64,000 nt of DNA, from NCBI RefSeq assembly GCF_900109205.1, contig NZ_FNZB01000003.1, positions 378,333 to 442,332 on the forward strand, read 5' to 3'. Position numbers and translations under genes: made by a program. The notes under the pieces are model-generated. The model was not told where the DNA came from. It searched no databases and saw nothing but the letters and a program-made list of their open reading frames with translations. This stretch comes from Sphingomonas sp. OV641 (lineage in GTDB: Bacteria; Pseudomonadota; Alphaproteobacteria; Sphingomonadales; Sphingomonadaceae). This document shows positions 27,317-37,755 of the stretch, in pieces; positions within the stretch are counted from its first letter, which is position 1; every line of letters begins with the position of its first letter.

Positions 27317-30235
27317 GTGGAGGAACATGCGCCGATCCAGATCGTCAAAGCTGACGCGCGTCAGTGGATTGTCGACCATTTCGATTCCGCCTTCTACCGC
27401 AGGCAGTTGCGGGAGGCTGGAGTCGACCCGCTGCCGCAGCGTGCGCTACGGCACTATCTAGAAGAGGGGTGGATCGCGGGATTTGACCCCTCGCCGCGAT
27501 TCTCGACGGAATTGTATCTGGCGCTGCACGAAGAAGCCCGTGCAGCCGGCTGTGCCCCGCTGGAATATCATGCGTCGATCGGCCGCTTCCACGGCGCGGA
27601 AGTGCCGCCTTCCGATCGCAGCGTTGGACCCGGCATCGCCTCAGTCGAGACGATGATGTCCGAGCTACGCGAGCTTTTCGACGATGAATATTATCGTGAG
27701 CAGCTGCCGCTGCCGATCGATGACGATCTGCTGGAACATTACCTTCAGAGCGGATGGCGACAGGGCCTGAACCCGTCCAAGTCGTTCGAGACCCAATATT
27801 ATCTGGAAACAAACCCGGATGTGGCGGAGAGCGGCGTCAATCCCCTGCTGCACTTCGTTCGCCACGGACGAACGGAGGGACGCCGCACCTCCTGTCCCCC
27901 GAGCGACCAGGTTCAAGTGGAGCAGCCGCTCGATGCCTCGGTAGCCACGTCCGCGCCGATCGTCGAAGCCTTGCCGGAAGGCGACCCGGTAGCCGCGTTC
28001 TTTGATCCAGCCTATTATGCAGCGCAGCTGGATGCTTTGCCCGATGGCGTGTCGCTGTTTCGCCATTTCATGGACAGCGGCTGGCGCCAGCGGCTGGATC
28101 CGTCGCCGACTTTCAGCACGGCCTATTATCTGGAGACCAATCCGGAAGTTGCGGCAGCAGGCATCAATCCCTTTCTGCACTGGGTGAACTACGGTCGGCA
28201 TGAGAAACGGCCCGCCGTTCCCTATCATCGTCAGCCTGACTTCACGCCGCTCGTTTCGGTGATCGTCCCGAACTTCAATCACGCACGGTTTCTCGAACAG
28301 CGCCTCTGCTCGATCTTCGAACAGACGTATCGCCACGTCGAGTTGATCGTGCTGGACGACGCGTCGACGGACGACAGTCGCGAAGTGATCGATCGTTTGC
28401 TGGAGCGATGCCCGTTCCCACATCGCACGGTCTTCAACGCTGTCGGCACAGGCAGTCCGTTTCGCCAGTGGCAGCGCGGCCTTGCTATGGCCGAAGGTGC
28501 GCTGGTCTGGATCTGCGAAAGCGATGATTTCGCTGACAGCCGGTTCCTAGAGCACCTGGTGCCGGGCTTTGCAGACCTGTCGGTGAAGATGGCGCTCGGA
28601 CGTATCGAGTTCTGCCGCGCGGACGGGGAGCCGCGATCAGGCATGGGCGGCTTTCGTGACGGTGCCGAAGCCGGCATCTGGGACAGGCCGGTCACGCGAC
28701 CGGCGGCGCAATGGTTTCGTTCGGCCTTTGCCAAACGGAACATCGTGACCAATGTGGGCGGTTGCGTCTTCCGCAACCAGCAAGTGCCCGAGGCACTGTG
28801 GGACCGCGCGGCGCAGTTCCGCATCGCTGGGGACTGGTTTCTCTACATTCACCTGCTTGGAAGCGGGAAGCTTTCCTACTCGCCGGAGGCGATCAGTTAC
28901 TTTCGACAGCACGAGGCAAATACCTCCGCGCGTAACTTCGACAAGCTATACTATTATGACGAGTGCTGGGAGGTGCAGAAGGAAATCCGCCGTTACTGGC
29001 GGGTGGATCAGGAGGCAGGAAACCGGTTCACCGAGGACCTGGCGTATCAATATAGGCACTTCGCTTTGGACCGAGATCACGGGCCATTTGAGGATCGGTT
29101 CACCCTTGAATCATTGAATGCGCCTTCTGATCGCATGCCGCACGTCGCGGTCGGCTTCCTTGGTTTCGAAACCGGCGGCGGCGAGCTGTTTCCCCTGCTG
29201 CTGGCGAACGAATATGCCCGTCAGGGCATGATGGTCTCCCTGATCGCGGCGAACCTTACCGACCGCAACGACGACATGGTGGCCCGGCTGGACCCGAGAG
29301 TGCCGGTGTATTCGCGGGACGATCTGTTCCCTGCCGGGCCGGCCGCGCTACTGGACCGCGCGGGTATCGACGTGATTCATTCACACAGCGTCCTGATCGA
29401 GAACCTGTTCTTCGAACGCGGCGGGATGCTCAAGCAGCCCTATGTCGTCTCCATGCATGGATCTCATAACCTGCCGGGCGGCGCGCTTGACCGGTTGTTG
29501 TTCCGGTCTCTGCGGAATGTGTCCTACTGGGTCTACACTGCCGAAAAGAACCTGGACGTATTTGCCGGCATCCCGCTTGATCGATCCCGCTTCGTCAAGA
29601 TGGCGAATGGCATGCCGCGCGACGAGCGCGACGCGCCGTTCACCCGCACGAGCCTGGGTATCGGAGAGGATGCCACGGTCTTCACCTTCATCGCGCGAGG
29701 CATCCAGCGGAAGGGGTGGCGAGCATCGGTGGAAGCATTCAAATTGCTCAAGGAGCGCCATCCCGATTGCGAGATGCACCTGCTAATGATCGGAGAGGGG
29801 CGTTTTGCAGAACGATCGGCGGAGATTGCCGCTGGCGATCCGAACATCCACTTCCTCGGCTATCAATCGTGCATCAACGGCATCTATCGAATGAGCGATT
29901 GCGCCCTGGTGCCGACCCGCTTCGAAGGAGAGTCGTTCCCGCTGTGCGTGATCCAGGCGCTGCAGGAAGGCTGCCCGGTATTGGGCAACGACGTGGGCGA
30001 AATCCGCAGCATGTTGACGTCCGACAAGGGCGTGGCCGGTGCCGTGACGGTGAATATGCGGGACACCGGCGGGTTCATCCGGCTTGTCGCCGATACCATG
30101 GAGCAGTTTCTGGATCCGGCGTTCCGTGCCACGGCGCGCAGCCTCACGGCAGAGGTGGCCGACCGTTTCAGTATGGAAGCATGCGCCGCTGCCTACCGCC
30201 ATCTCTATGAGCAAGCGATCGCGATGGCTCAATGA
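27317..30235 (+). CDS. Large protein with three N-terminal repeats and two glycosyltransferase domains
   Basis: A 972-residue cytoplasmic protein. The first 300 residues hold three tandem copies of a 60-90 residue module (FDSAFYRRQL; FDDEYYREQL with YYLETNPDVAESGVNPLLHF; FDPAYYAAQL with YYLETNPEVAAAGINPFLHW), a unit often found before glycosyltransferase domains. A GT2 domain starts near residue 311 (VSVIVPNFNHARFLEQ, VLDDASTDDS, WICESDDFADS). From about 608 a GT4-like GT-B domain follows (GFLGFETGGGELFPLLLANE; FTFIARGIQRKG; PTRFEGESFPLCVIQALQEG). Two transfers by one protein suggest a repeating unit. Start GTG 27317 lies 10 bases after GGGGGAG. The stop overlaps the next gene by four bases. 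Confidence 0.88.
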   Translation: MEEHAPIQIVKADARQWIVDHFDSAFYRRQLREAGVDPLPQRALRHYLEEGWIAGFDPSPRFSTELYLALHEEARAAGCAPLEYHASIGRFHGAEVPPSDRSVGPGIASVETMMSELRELFDDEYYREQLPLPIDDDLLEHYLQSGWRQGLNPSKSFETQYYLETNPDVAESGVNPLLHFVRHGRTEGRRTSCPPSDQVQVEQPLDASVATSAPIVEALPEGDPVAAFFDPAYYAAQLDALPDGVSLFRHFMDSGWRQRLDPSPTFSTAYYLETNPEVAAAGINPFLHWVNYGRHEKRPAVPYHRQPDFTPLVSVIVPNFNHARFLEQRLCSIFEQTYRHVELIVLDDASTDDSREVIDRLLERCPFPHRTVFNAVGTGSPFRQWQRGLAMAEGALVWICESDDFADSRFLEHLVPGFADLSVKMALGRIEFCRADGEPRSGMGGFRDGAEAGIWDRPVTRPAAQWFRSAFAKRNIVTNVGGCVFRNQQVPEALWDRAAQFRIAGDWFLYIHLLGSGKLSYSPEAISYFRQHEANTSARNFDKLYYYDECWEVQKEIRRYWRVDQEAGNRFTEDLAYQYRHFALDRDHGPFEDRFTLESLNAPSDRMPHVAVGFLGFETGGGELFPLLLANEYARQGMMVSLIAANLTDRNDDMVARLDPRVPVYSRDDLFPAGPAALLDRAGIDVIHSHSVLIENLFFERGGMLKQPYVVSMHGSHNLPGGALDRLLFRSLRNVSYWVYTAEKNLDVFAGIPLDRSRFVKMANGMPRDERDAPFTRTSLGIGEDATVFTFIARGIQRKGWRASVEAFKLLKERHPDCEMHLLMIGEGRFAERSAEIAAGDPNIHFLGYQSCINGIYRMSDCALVPTRFEGESFPLCVIQALQEGCPVLGNDVGEIRSMLTSDKGVAGAVTVNMRDTGGFIRLVADTMEQFLDPAFRATARSLTAEVADRFSMEACAAAYRHLYEQAIAMAQ

Positions 30236-31143
30236 ACGCGATCGGGGGGCGGGCGGTTGTTGTCGGAGGTGGCTTTATCGGAAGTGCTGCGGCCTATTCG
30301 TTGAGCATCGACGGTTGGGCCGTCACGCAAATCACGCGCGCTACCGCCCGGCCAGCGCCGCCGCACGTGGCTCGCTTTGCGATCGATCACCGCTCGCATG
30401 CGATTTCAGATCACCTCGCCGGCGCTCAGGTGCTGGTTCATGCCACGGGCGAGATGCTGCCCGCCTATGTTCCCGACGATTTTGCCGCCGCCTATGTCGA
30501 ACAGGTCGCGCCGATCATCACCCTCGCCGAACGAGCCCATCAGGCGGGGGTGAAACGGGTGCTGTTCATATCGTCGGGTGGGACAGTCTATGGTCCACGT
30601 GCGGCCGTTCCGACCGATGAGGATAGCCAGACCGAGCCCAACAACGCTTACGGCTTTCTGAAGCTGCAGACCGAGCATGCGCTTCGCTTCGTGAGCGCGT
30701 GCACGGGTTTGTCCACCATATCCCTTCGTGTGGCGAATCCTTACGGCCCCGGCCAGCGTACTGACCGTGCCTTCGGCTTTGTCACCACGGCCTTTGAGCG
30801 CGCCTTACGCGGCGAAGAAATCGTCATTTGGGGAGACGGCGAAACAACCCGCGATTTCCTGTACATTGATGACCTGGGCCGGGCGATTGCCGCAGCGGCA
30901 GCGGCACCGCTAGCCAGCCCGATCCTGAACATCGGATCGGGTGTGGAAGTATCACTTAATAAGATTTGCGCATTGGTGGAGCAAGTGGTTGGACGACCGC
31001 TACGCCGAACGTATCAGCAGCCGCGTTCCGTGGACGTGCCGCGTAGCGCATTGGCAATCGACCGCGCTGGCGCAGAAATATCGTGGAGACCACAAGTGAC
31101 GCTTGAGGAGGGATTGCGCCGGATGTTGAAGGCGCGGTCGTGA
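30232..31143 (+). CDS. NAD-dependent sugar epimerase/dehydratase
   Basis: A 303-residue extended SDR. The NAD motif is variant: AVVVGGGFIGSAAAYSL in place of TGGxGFIG. LFISSGGTVYGP and NAYGFLKLQTE give the Ser and Tyr-x3-Lys active site, and NPYGPGQRTDRAFGFVTTAF with GDGETTRDFLYIDDLGRA is typical of UDP-glucose 4-epimerase relatives. It presumably makes the NDP-sugar used by the large glycosyltransferase it overlaps (ATGA). Its own stop overlaps the following gene by four bases, so three genes are coupled. Confidence 0.87.
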   Translation: MNAIGGRAVVVGGGFIGSAAAYSLSIDGWAVTQITRATARPAPPHVARFAIDHRSHAISDHLAGAQVLVHATGEMLPAYVPDDFAAAYVEQVAPIITLAERAHQAGVKRVLFISSGGTVYGPRAAVPTDEDSQTEPNNAYGFLKLQTEHALRFVSACTGLSTISLRVANPYGPGQRTDRAFGFVTTAFERALRGEEIVIWGDGETTRDFLYIDDLGRAIAAAAAAPLASPILNIGSGVEVSLNKICALVEQVVGRPLRRTYQQPRSVDVPRSALAIDRAGAEISWRPQVTLEEGLRRMLKARS

Positions 31144-32288
31144 GAACGGAGCGCCGGGCCATTGTCCATATCGGTCACAAGAAGACCGGGACGACGTTTA
31201 TCCAGAACCAATTTCATGCCAGCCGTAGCGATTTGCTTGATGCGGGTGTTATCTACCCGTTCCCGGAGCCCAACCATTCGTTCGCTTTATCGGGCCTGTT
31301 TCACCAAAGACTTGGAGAAAGAGCGCCGTCACCGCGAAACCGCTATGTTTTGGATCGGGAAGGCTCGCTGAGCGCGATCAACGAAGAGCTTCAGGCAAGT
31401 GAGTGGCACACGCTTGTCCTCTGCGCGGAGTCTTTGGCTGGCTTTTCCCGTGAGGAACTGTCGGCGTTCTCGAAGTGGCTGACCGAGTTCGTAGATGCCA
31501 CGCAGATCGTCTTTGTCGTACGCGATCCAGTGGACTGGGCCGTCAGTGTTGCCCAGCAACACCTGAAAACGCGCGGAGACGTGGAGCGGTTGCTGAACGA
31601 GCCGGAAGCGCCGCGCTGGTCGAACATCATTAGGCGTTTCGCGGAGGTGTTTGGCAGGGGTGCGATCACCGTATTGGAATATGAGCGGCTCGCCGCCGTG
31701 CGGGAGCGGTTCGCTGCACGTTTCGCGCTCGCAGCCGGCCTGTCCCCGAGTGTCGCTGCGCTGCTTCAGGGCGGCAGTGATGCCGTGAACGAATCTTTGT
31801 CCATGGAGGCTGCGTTGCTGCTCGGGCGGTACAATGCGCGGGTTCCGGAAACGGAAGGGGGCCGGCGCAATCCGGCCAGAAGCGGTATCGAACCCAAGGC
31901 CTTTGCAGGATTGCGCGGAGAGAAGTTCGATCTTCCTCAGGCTGCGCGACTACAGGCGTATGCACAAAGCCGGGATGACGTCGCCTTTCTCGCCCGCGAG
32001 TTCGGGATCACACGTTACAGCTATTCAATCAGCGACATTCCACCCAGCCGCTTCACCGAAGAGGTGTCACCCGCCTTTCTCGATGCGTTGGCGGATCGCT
32101 TGGTCGGTTTACAGGGGCAGGCGATAGCCAATCGGCTGCTTGCAGATGCCGAGCGGATGCGAAATCGTGGCAATGAAGCGGGCGCCGCTGCGGTGCTCCG
32201 GAACGCCGCAGCGCAATTTCCAACGGATCAGCGCGTCATGCGGGCACTTGCTGCCGGTAAAGGAGGGAAGGGTAGGCGGGTCGGCTGA
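31140..32288 (+). CDS. Sulfotransferase-like protein with C-terminal helical extension
   Basis: A 382-residue protein starting at GTG within the stop of the epimerase gene (GTGA). The N-terminus AIVHIGHKKTGTTFIQNQF is a sulfotransferase-type PAPS-binding loop, and IVFVVRDPVDWAVSVAQQHL supplies the conserved Arg-Asp-Pro and Ser of the 3'-phosphate site. The last 60 residues (AIANRLLADAERMRNRGNEA, then AAVLRNAAAQFPTDQRVMRAL) look like a single tetratricopeptide-like helical pair. It completes a three-gene operon and is the third sulfotransferase-like domain within 10 kb. Confidence 0.82.
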   Translation: MRTERRAIVHIGHKKTGTTFIQNQFHASRSDLLDAGVIYPFPEPNHSFALSGLFHQRLGERAPSPRNRYVLDREGSLSAINEELQASEWHTLVLCAESLAGFSREELSAFSKWLTEFVDATQIVFVVRDPVDWAVSVAQQHLKTRGDVERLLNEPEAPRWSNIIRRFAEVFGRGAITVLEYERLAAVRERFAARFALAAGLSPSVAALLQGGSDAVNESLSMEAALLLGRYNARVPETEGGRRNPARSGIEPKAFAGLRGEKFDLPQAARLQAYAQSRDDVAFLAREFGITRYSYSISDIPPSRFTEEVSPAFLDALADRLVGLQGQAIANRLLADAERMRNRGNEAGAAAVLRNAAAQFPTDQRVMRALAAGKGGKGRRVG

Positions 32289-32310
32289 ATTTAACTCGGG
32301 CGCCGGTGGT

Positions 32311-32336
32311 GGTCGGCAGCCTGGGAGCCGCCGACC
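32311..32336. terminator. Hairpin between convergent genes
   Basis: GGTCGGC (32311-32317) pairs with GCCGACC (32330-32336) around a 12-base loop between the convergent sulfotransferase-like gene and ychF. There is no T-run on either strand, so termination activity is uncertain. Confidence 0.4.
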
Positions 32337-32343
32337 GCTCGTC

Positions 32344-33444
32344 TCAGACGTTGAAGCGGAACAGCATCACGTCGCCGTCGTGGACGACATATTCCTTGCC
32401 TTCCTGCCGCAGCTTGCCCGCTTCACGCGCGCCCGCCTCGCCCGCCAGTGCGACATAGTCGTCATAGGCGATGGTCTCCGCGCGGATGAAGCCGCGCTCG
32501 AAGTCGGTGTGGATCTCACCCGCTGCCTGCGGTGCCTTCGATCCCGCAGGCACCGTCCATGCCCGTGCTTCCTTGGGGCCGACCGTGAAGAAGGTCAGTA
32601 GATTGAGAAGCTTGTAGCCGGCCCGAATAACGCGGGCGAGGCCGGTTTCCTCAAGGCCCAGCTCGCTAAGGAACATCGCGCGATCTTCCGCCGGCATGGT
32701 GGCGATCTCCGCCTCAATGGCGGCGGACACGACCACCGCCTCGGCGCCTTCAGCGGCAGCCTTCTCGAAAACGCGGGCGCTGTGCGCGTTGCCAGTGGCG
32801 GCGTTCGACTCTTCCACGTTGCAGACATAGAGCACCGGCTTGGCGGTGATCAGCTGGGCCTGCGCGAATACGCGCGCTTCCTCCACATCCTTGGGTCGAG
32901 TAAGCCGCGCCGGCTTGCCCTCGCGCAGCAGTTCAAGCGTCTGCCCCAGCACACTGGCGCCGATCTTGGCCTCCTTGTCGCCCTGCTGACCCTTCTTGAT
33001 CAGGTTTGGCACGCGCTTCTCCAGGCTTTCGAGGTCGGATAGCATCAACTCGGTCTCAACAGTCTCCGCATCTGCGATCGGATCCACCTTGCCCTCAACG
33101 TGCGTGACATCGCCGTCTTCGAAGCAGCGTAGGACATGAACGATGGCGTCCACCTCGCGGATGTTGCCGAGGAACTGGTTGCCAAGGCCCTCGCCCTTGG
33201 ACGCGCCGCGGACCAGCCCGGCGATGTCGACAAAGGCCAATTGCGTTTCGATGATCTTGGCCGACTTTGCCACCTCCGCCAGCTTCTGGAGCCGCGGATC
33301 GGGGACGCCGACGTTGCCCACGTTCGGTTCGATGGTGCAGAAAGGATAGTTGGCGGCCTGCGCCGCGGCCGTCTCCGTCAGTGCGTTGAAGAGGGTGGAC
33401 TTGCCCACGTTCGGCAGGCCCACGATGCCGCAGCGGAAACCCAT
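32344..33444 (-). CDS. ychF: Redox-regulated ribosome-associated ATPase/GTPase YchF
   Basis: A 366-residue YchF/Ola1 protein. The P-loop is [15 protein letters not shown] at the N-terminus, followed by [11 protein letters not shown] (switch I), [20 protein letters not shown] (G3 and switch II), LYVCNVEES (the altered G4 that makes the family prefer ATP), a coiled-coil arm and a C-terminal TGS domain ([17 protein letters not shown] and [14 protein letters not shown]). It binds ribosomes and takes part in translation and stress responses. Start ATG 33444 with AAGGATC upstream. Length is normal. Confidence 0.97.
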   Translation of the reverse strand: MGFRCGIVGLPNVGKSTLFNALTETAAAQAANYPFCTIEPNVGNVGVPDPRLQKLAEVAKSAKIIETQLAFVDIAGLVRGASKGEGLGNQFLGNIREVDAIVHVLRCFEDGDVTHVEGKVDPIADAETVETELMLSDLESLEKRVPNLIKKGQQGDKEAKIGASVLGQTLELLREGKPARLTRPKDVEEARVFAQAQLITAKPVLYVCNVEESNAATGNAHSARVFEKAAAEGAEAVVVSAAIEAEIATMPAEDRAMFLSELGLEETGLARVIRAGYKLLNLLTFFTVGPKEARAWTVPAGSKAPQAAGEIHTDFERGFIRAETIAYDDYVALAGEAGAREAGKLRQEGKEYVVHDGDVMLFRFNV

Positions 33445-33533
33445 GTTCGATCCTTGGTAAAGCTGTTCGGTAGAATAATGTCCCGCGCCCTACCGTGTGC
33501 CGCGCCGACACGCCACCCTAGGTTGATGCTGCG

Positions 33534-33552
33534 CGACGGCGCAGCGCCGTCG
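33534..33552. repeat. Short GC-rich hairpin between two minus-strand genes
   Basis: CGACGGC (33534-33540) and GCCGTCG (33546-33552) flank a 5-base loop, 36 bases after the oxygenase stop on the minus strand. No T-run follows; it may be a weak terminator or an mRNA 3' stabiliser. Confidence 0.35.
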
Positions 33553-33588
33553 TCGCGCGTCGCTGGGAGAGCGCCGTTGTGCTTTCGA

Positions 33589-34173
33589 TTACCAGCGATA
33601 GTTGAAGCTGATGCTGATCCGGTCGCTCTTGGCCGTGTTCGGCATCACCTCGTGCCGGAGCCAGCTTTCCCACAGGAAGATGGAGCCAGCGGCCGGCTCG
33701 GCATAGACGAATACGTTGTCGCGAGGAGGAGCGGCCATCATCAGGCCAAGCCGGGGATCCTCCAGCCGAAGCGCGCCGGAGCCGGGTGGAACCGTGATAT
33801 AGGTGGTGCCGGAAACAACGCTGTGCGGGTGGATGTGCCCGGAGTGCGTGCCCCCCGGGCGGAGCAGGTTGACCCACAGGCTGTCCAGCTTGAGTCGCCG
33901 TCCGCCGAGCTGGAACCCACAGGCATCTGCAAAGCGGGCGACATGGCGGTCGAGATGCCGCTTCAGGTCCGCAAAGGCGGGATCTCGCTGTGGCAGGTCA
34001 TCAAGCGACGCATAGGAGGTGTATCCTCGATAGCCATGTGCCTTTGACCATCGTTTTCCAGCCACGTCGTCCATTGCAAGGGCGCGTACCGATGCATCGA
34101 GCTCGCCGATGAGCGACTCATCATGGATGCGATCTTCGTAGAAGGACGTGGGAAACAGCGACCGAACAGCCAT
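33589..34173 (-). CDS. Putative 2OG-Fe(II) oxygenase
   Basis: A 194-residue protein of the small double-stranded beta-helix oxygenase family found beside tetratricopeptide or glycan genes (TIGR02466-type). Family marks are SLFPTSFYED at the start, GGTHSGHIHPHSVVSGTTYI (iron-binding His region), and IFLWESWLRHEVMPNTA with the second metal His and RISISFNYRW at the end. It would hydroxylate an unknown substrate using 2-oxoglutarate. ATG 34173 (MAVRSLFPTSF) fits the family start; an ATG at 34200 lies in frame. The tail RISISFNY carries the Arg that usually binds 2-oxoglutarate. Confidence 0.83.
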   Translation of the reverse strand: MAVRSLFPTSFYEDRIHDESLIGELDASVRALAMDDVAGKRWSKAHGYRGYTSYASLDDLPQRDPAFADLKRHLDRHVARFADACGFQLGGRRLKLDSLWVNLLRPGGTHSGHIHPHSVVSGTTYITVPPGSGALRLEDPRLGLMMAAPPRDNVFVYAEPAAGSIFLWESWLRHEVMPNTAKSDRISISFNYRW

Positions 34174-34242
34174 GGGGGCCCGGTACGCAGGTCCGCCCAT
34201 CTTGCCAAGCGAAGCTTGCCCAAGAGCGGCCGCGATTCGGCT

Positions 34243-35534
<1,292 letters not shown>

Positions 35535-35582
35535 TTAGCGCTTTAGCGCGGCTAAAGCGACCATGCTGGCGAACGCGAAGTT

Positions 35583-36164
35583 TTATCGGCTGCGATCCGC
35601 CAGCAGCATATGCCGCGCGAGCTGACGCGCCGTGTCGCGTTCTAGTCCCAACGCCTTCGCCATGGGCGCGCCAAGCAGCGCATCGCCGAGTGCCATCAAG
35701 ACCAATTGCAGCGTTTCTTCGTGGATCGGCTTTCCGTGTGCCGGAACGTCGCGCACGAGATCGTCCACGAGATCGTGGATTGCGTTCAGAATTGGATCGA
35801 GCGCGTTTTCGTTGCCCGTGAGGATCATCCAGCTAGCCAGCGCGCCGGCGCCGTTCTTGCCAAACGCATCAAAGGTAAGATCAACGACCTCGGCCGGATC
35901 CTCCACCTCCCGTGAGCGGATGACCGCCGCCTTGATTGTGCCGACAATCGAAGAGGCCATATGCGCGATCAACGCTTTTTGCAGCCCTTCAGCAGAGCCG
36001 AAGTGGTGGAGGAGGTTGGCGTGGGTCCGTCCGATTCGGGCACCCACCGCCTTCAGCGTCACGGCCTGCGGGCCTGCCTCCACCAGTAGTTCACGAGCCG
36101 CGGACAATGCCGCGGCACGCGACTCCTCGGGACTCAGGCGGCGGCGAACGGGCGTTGCTGACAT
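35583..36164 (-). CDS. TetR family transcriptional regulator
   Basis: A 193-residue repressor. The N-terminal helix-turn-helix is SRAAALSAARELLVEAGPQA then VTLKAVGARIGRTHANLLHHFGSAEGL, a normal TetR pattern except that HANLLHHF replaces YYHF in the recognition helix. The C-terminal half is an all-helical ligand-binding and dimerisation domain. Target genes cannot be read; it may control itself or the adjacent GNAT gene. Start ATG 36164. Confidence 0.9.
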   Translation of the reverse strand: MSATPVRRRLSPEESRAAALSAARELLVEAGPQAVTLKAVGARIGRTHANLLHHFGSAEGLQKALIAHMASSIVGTIKAAVIRSREVEDPAEVVDLTFDAFGKNGAGALASWMILTGNENALDPILNAIHDLVDDLVRDVPAHGKPIHEETLQLVLMALGDALLGAPMAKALGLERDTARQLARHMLLADRSR

Positions 36165-36308
36165 GGGCGGCGCTCTTCAACCTTCACGGCAATTTTGCAA
36201 TGCACCCGTGAAACAGACGAGCAAAAGTTCGGGATTCTGCAACGTTCCTTCCGCCGCCGCAAAGATGCCGGAGCGCCGTAGCGGCGCTCCCGGTTCAGTG
36301 CGCGTGCC

Positions 36309-36863
36309 TCACGCCGCCATCGCCATTCGGTCGAGCTCCGCGTCGCCCTCATCGCCTAACTCAAGCGACAATACGGCGCTGTCGACTTCCCGTCCTTGCG
36401 CCAGGGAAAAGCTGGCCTCGCGGCGGACTTCCCGAAAGCCGAGCTTCTCCAGCACGCGCCGGGACGGGAGATTGTCGAGGTGGTGCCGCGCGACAAGTTG
36501 CCGCAAGGGGAGGGCGTGCCGCGCCATCTCGACAACCGCGCGACCTGCTTCCGTGGCATACCCGCAGCCCCAGGCGTGCGGCGTCAGCCAGTAGCCCAAT
36601 TCGGCGGCGCCGCCGCCCAATGCGCTCAGGCCAATGCCCCCGATCAGCGCAGGGTAAGCGTCGTGATGGCAGAGGATCAAAAAGCGCGCGTCAGCCGGTC
36701 CCCGCGGCACGGCCAGAAACGCTTCGGCGTCGGTAACGGTGTAGGGCCAAGGCATGCGCGCCAGCTTCATCGCCACGTCTTCATGGGCGATCGTCTTCGC
36801 CAGCGTTTCTGCCTCTTCCGGCCAGCCGGGCCTCAGCGTCAGTCTCTTGGTCCGCGCGAACAT
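36309..36863 (-). CDS. GNAT family N-acetyltransferase (RimJ/RimL type)
   Basis: A 184-residue acetyltransferase. RTKRLTLRPGWPEEAETLAK is the RimJ/L-type start, LIGGIGLSALGGGAAELGYWL the central beta-strand, HAWGCGYATEAGRAVVEMA the acetyl-CoA pyrophosphate loop, and LDNLPSRRVLEKLGFREV the C-terminal acceptor half. It transfers acetyl from acetyl-CoA to an amine, possibly a protein N-terminus or an antibiotic. ATG 36863 has a near-perfect ribosome binding site (GGGAGGAGAG), so the longer frame to 36938 is rejected. The intrinsic terminator of the L27 transcript lies between. Confidence 0.92.
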   Translation of the reverse strand: MFARTKRLTLRPGWPEEAETLAKTIAHEDVAMKLARMPWPYTVTDAEAFLAVPRGPADARFLILCHHDAYPALIGGIGLSALGGGAAELGYWLTPHAWGCGYATEAGRAVVEMARHALPLRQLVARHHLDNLPSRRVLEKLGFREVRREASFSLAQGREVDSAVLSLELGDEGDAELDRMAMAA

Positions 36864-36939
36864 CTGCGCTCTCCTCCCGAACGCGCCGCTAGCCGAACCT
36901 GATGACGGTCCGGCGACAGCGCCTGGTTGAGGGAGCATG

Positions 36940-36973
36940 AAAAAAGGGAGCCTGGGCGGACCCGGCTCCCTTT
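36940..36973 (-). terminator. Intrinsic terminator after rpmA
   Basis: On the minus strand AAAGGGAGCC pairs with GGCTCCCTTT (36964-36973 with 36943-36952) around an 11-base loop and is followed by six Ts (the A run 36940-36945). It lies 70 bases after the rpmA stop and should end the rplU-rpmA transcript. Confidence 0.9.
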
Positions 36974-37042
36974 GTTTCTGGCTGGCCTCCCTGACGGAGG
37001 CTCCGGATCGCCCTGGTGGGCAACCCGGCTGGTCACCCGATG

Positions 37043-37312
37043 TTACTCTGCCGCTTCGGCAATCATGTCGACCGAACAGAATTTACGGCCGAGCTTGCCC
37101 TCGTGGAACACCACGCGACCGTCGACGAGCGCAAACAGGGTATGGTCCTTGCCGATGCCGACATTACGGCCCGGGTAGAACTTGGTCCCGCGCTGACGGA
37201 CGAGGATGTTGCCTGCGATCGCTTCCTGACCGCCGAACTTCTTCACGCCAAGGCGACGACCGGCCGAGTCACGACCATTGCGCGACGAGCCGCCTGCTTT
37301 CTTATGTGCCAT
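37043..37312 (-). CDS. rpmA: 50S ribosomal protein L27
   Basis: An 89-residue L27. The start [20 protein letters not shown] is the conserved N-terminal arm that reaches the peptidyl-transferase centre, followed by [20 protein letters not shown] and [20 protein letters not shown]. It is 24 bases downstream of rplU and ends at an intrinsic terminator, so the two form an operon. Confidence 0.98.
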   Translation of the reverse strand: MAHKKAGGSSRNGRDSAGRRLGVKKFGGQEAIAGNILVRQRGTKFYPGRNVGIGKDHTLFALVDGRVVFHEGKLGRKFCSVDMIAEAAE

Positions 37313-37336
37313 TGTGCTTGCTCCCTACGCTTCGCG

Positions 37337-37642
37337 TTATGCCTGCGCGCCGATCGACACGATCTTCAGGATCGTATGATTCTGGCGGTGGCCGTTGCGG
37401 CGGCGATAATTGTGGCGGCGACGCTTCTTGAAGACGATGACCTTCTCGCCCTTTGCCTGCGCGATGATCTCGGCAGCAACGGTAAGACCGTCGGTCGGCT
37501 TCAGTTCCGAACCTTCGCCGGCCAGCAGCACGTCGCTCAGCGTAACGGAGGCGCCGGCATCGCCCTCCAGCTTCTCAACGACGATCTTGTCTCCGGCGGC
37601 AACGCGATACTGCTTGCCGCCCGTGCGCACGACTGCGAACAT
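37337..37642 (-). CDS. rplU: 50S ribosomal protein L21
   Basis: A 101-residue L21: [20 protein letters not shown], then [20 protein letters not shown] and [20 protein letters not shown] with the signature rRNA-binding KRRRxxxRRxGHR, and the C-terminal [11 protein letters not shown]. It binds 23S rRNA. It heads the rplU-rpmA operon. A hairpin (GCCCGG at 37668-37673 with CCGGGC at 37683-37688) lies in its leader and might be an autoregulatory site. Confidence 0.98.
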   Translation of the reverse strand: MFAVVRTGGKQYRVAAGDKIVVEKLEGDAGASVTLSDVLLAGEGSELKPTDGLTVAAEIIAQAKGEKVIVFKKRRRHNYRRRNGHRQNHTILKIVSIGAQA

Positions 37643-37702
37643 GGCCTGACTCTATCCAAATGCTTGTGCCCGGACCGGTCAACCGGGCCAGGAGGAACGG
37701 CG

Positions 37703-37731
37703 CAGCTAGTAGAATCGCTACCGCTTGTCAA
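37703..37731 (-). promoter_or_regulatory. Candidate rplU-rpmA promoter
   Basis: On the minus strand TTGACA (37726-37731) is a perfect -35 box, followed 17 bases later by TAGCTG (37703-37708), a weak -10. It lies about 60 bases upstream of the rplU start and before the leader hairpin. The -35 box is convincing, the -10 less so. Confidence 0.5.
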
Positions 37732-37755
37732 CGCGGCGCTGCCGCAAAGGCAGGA

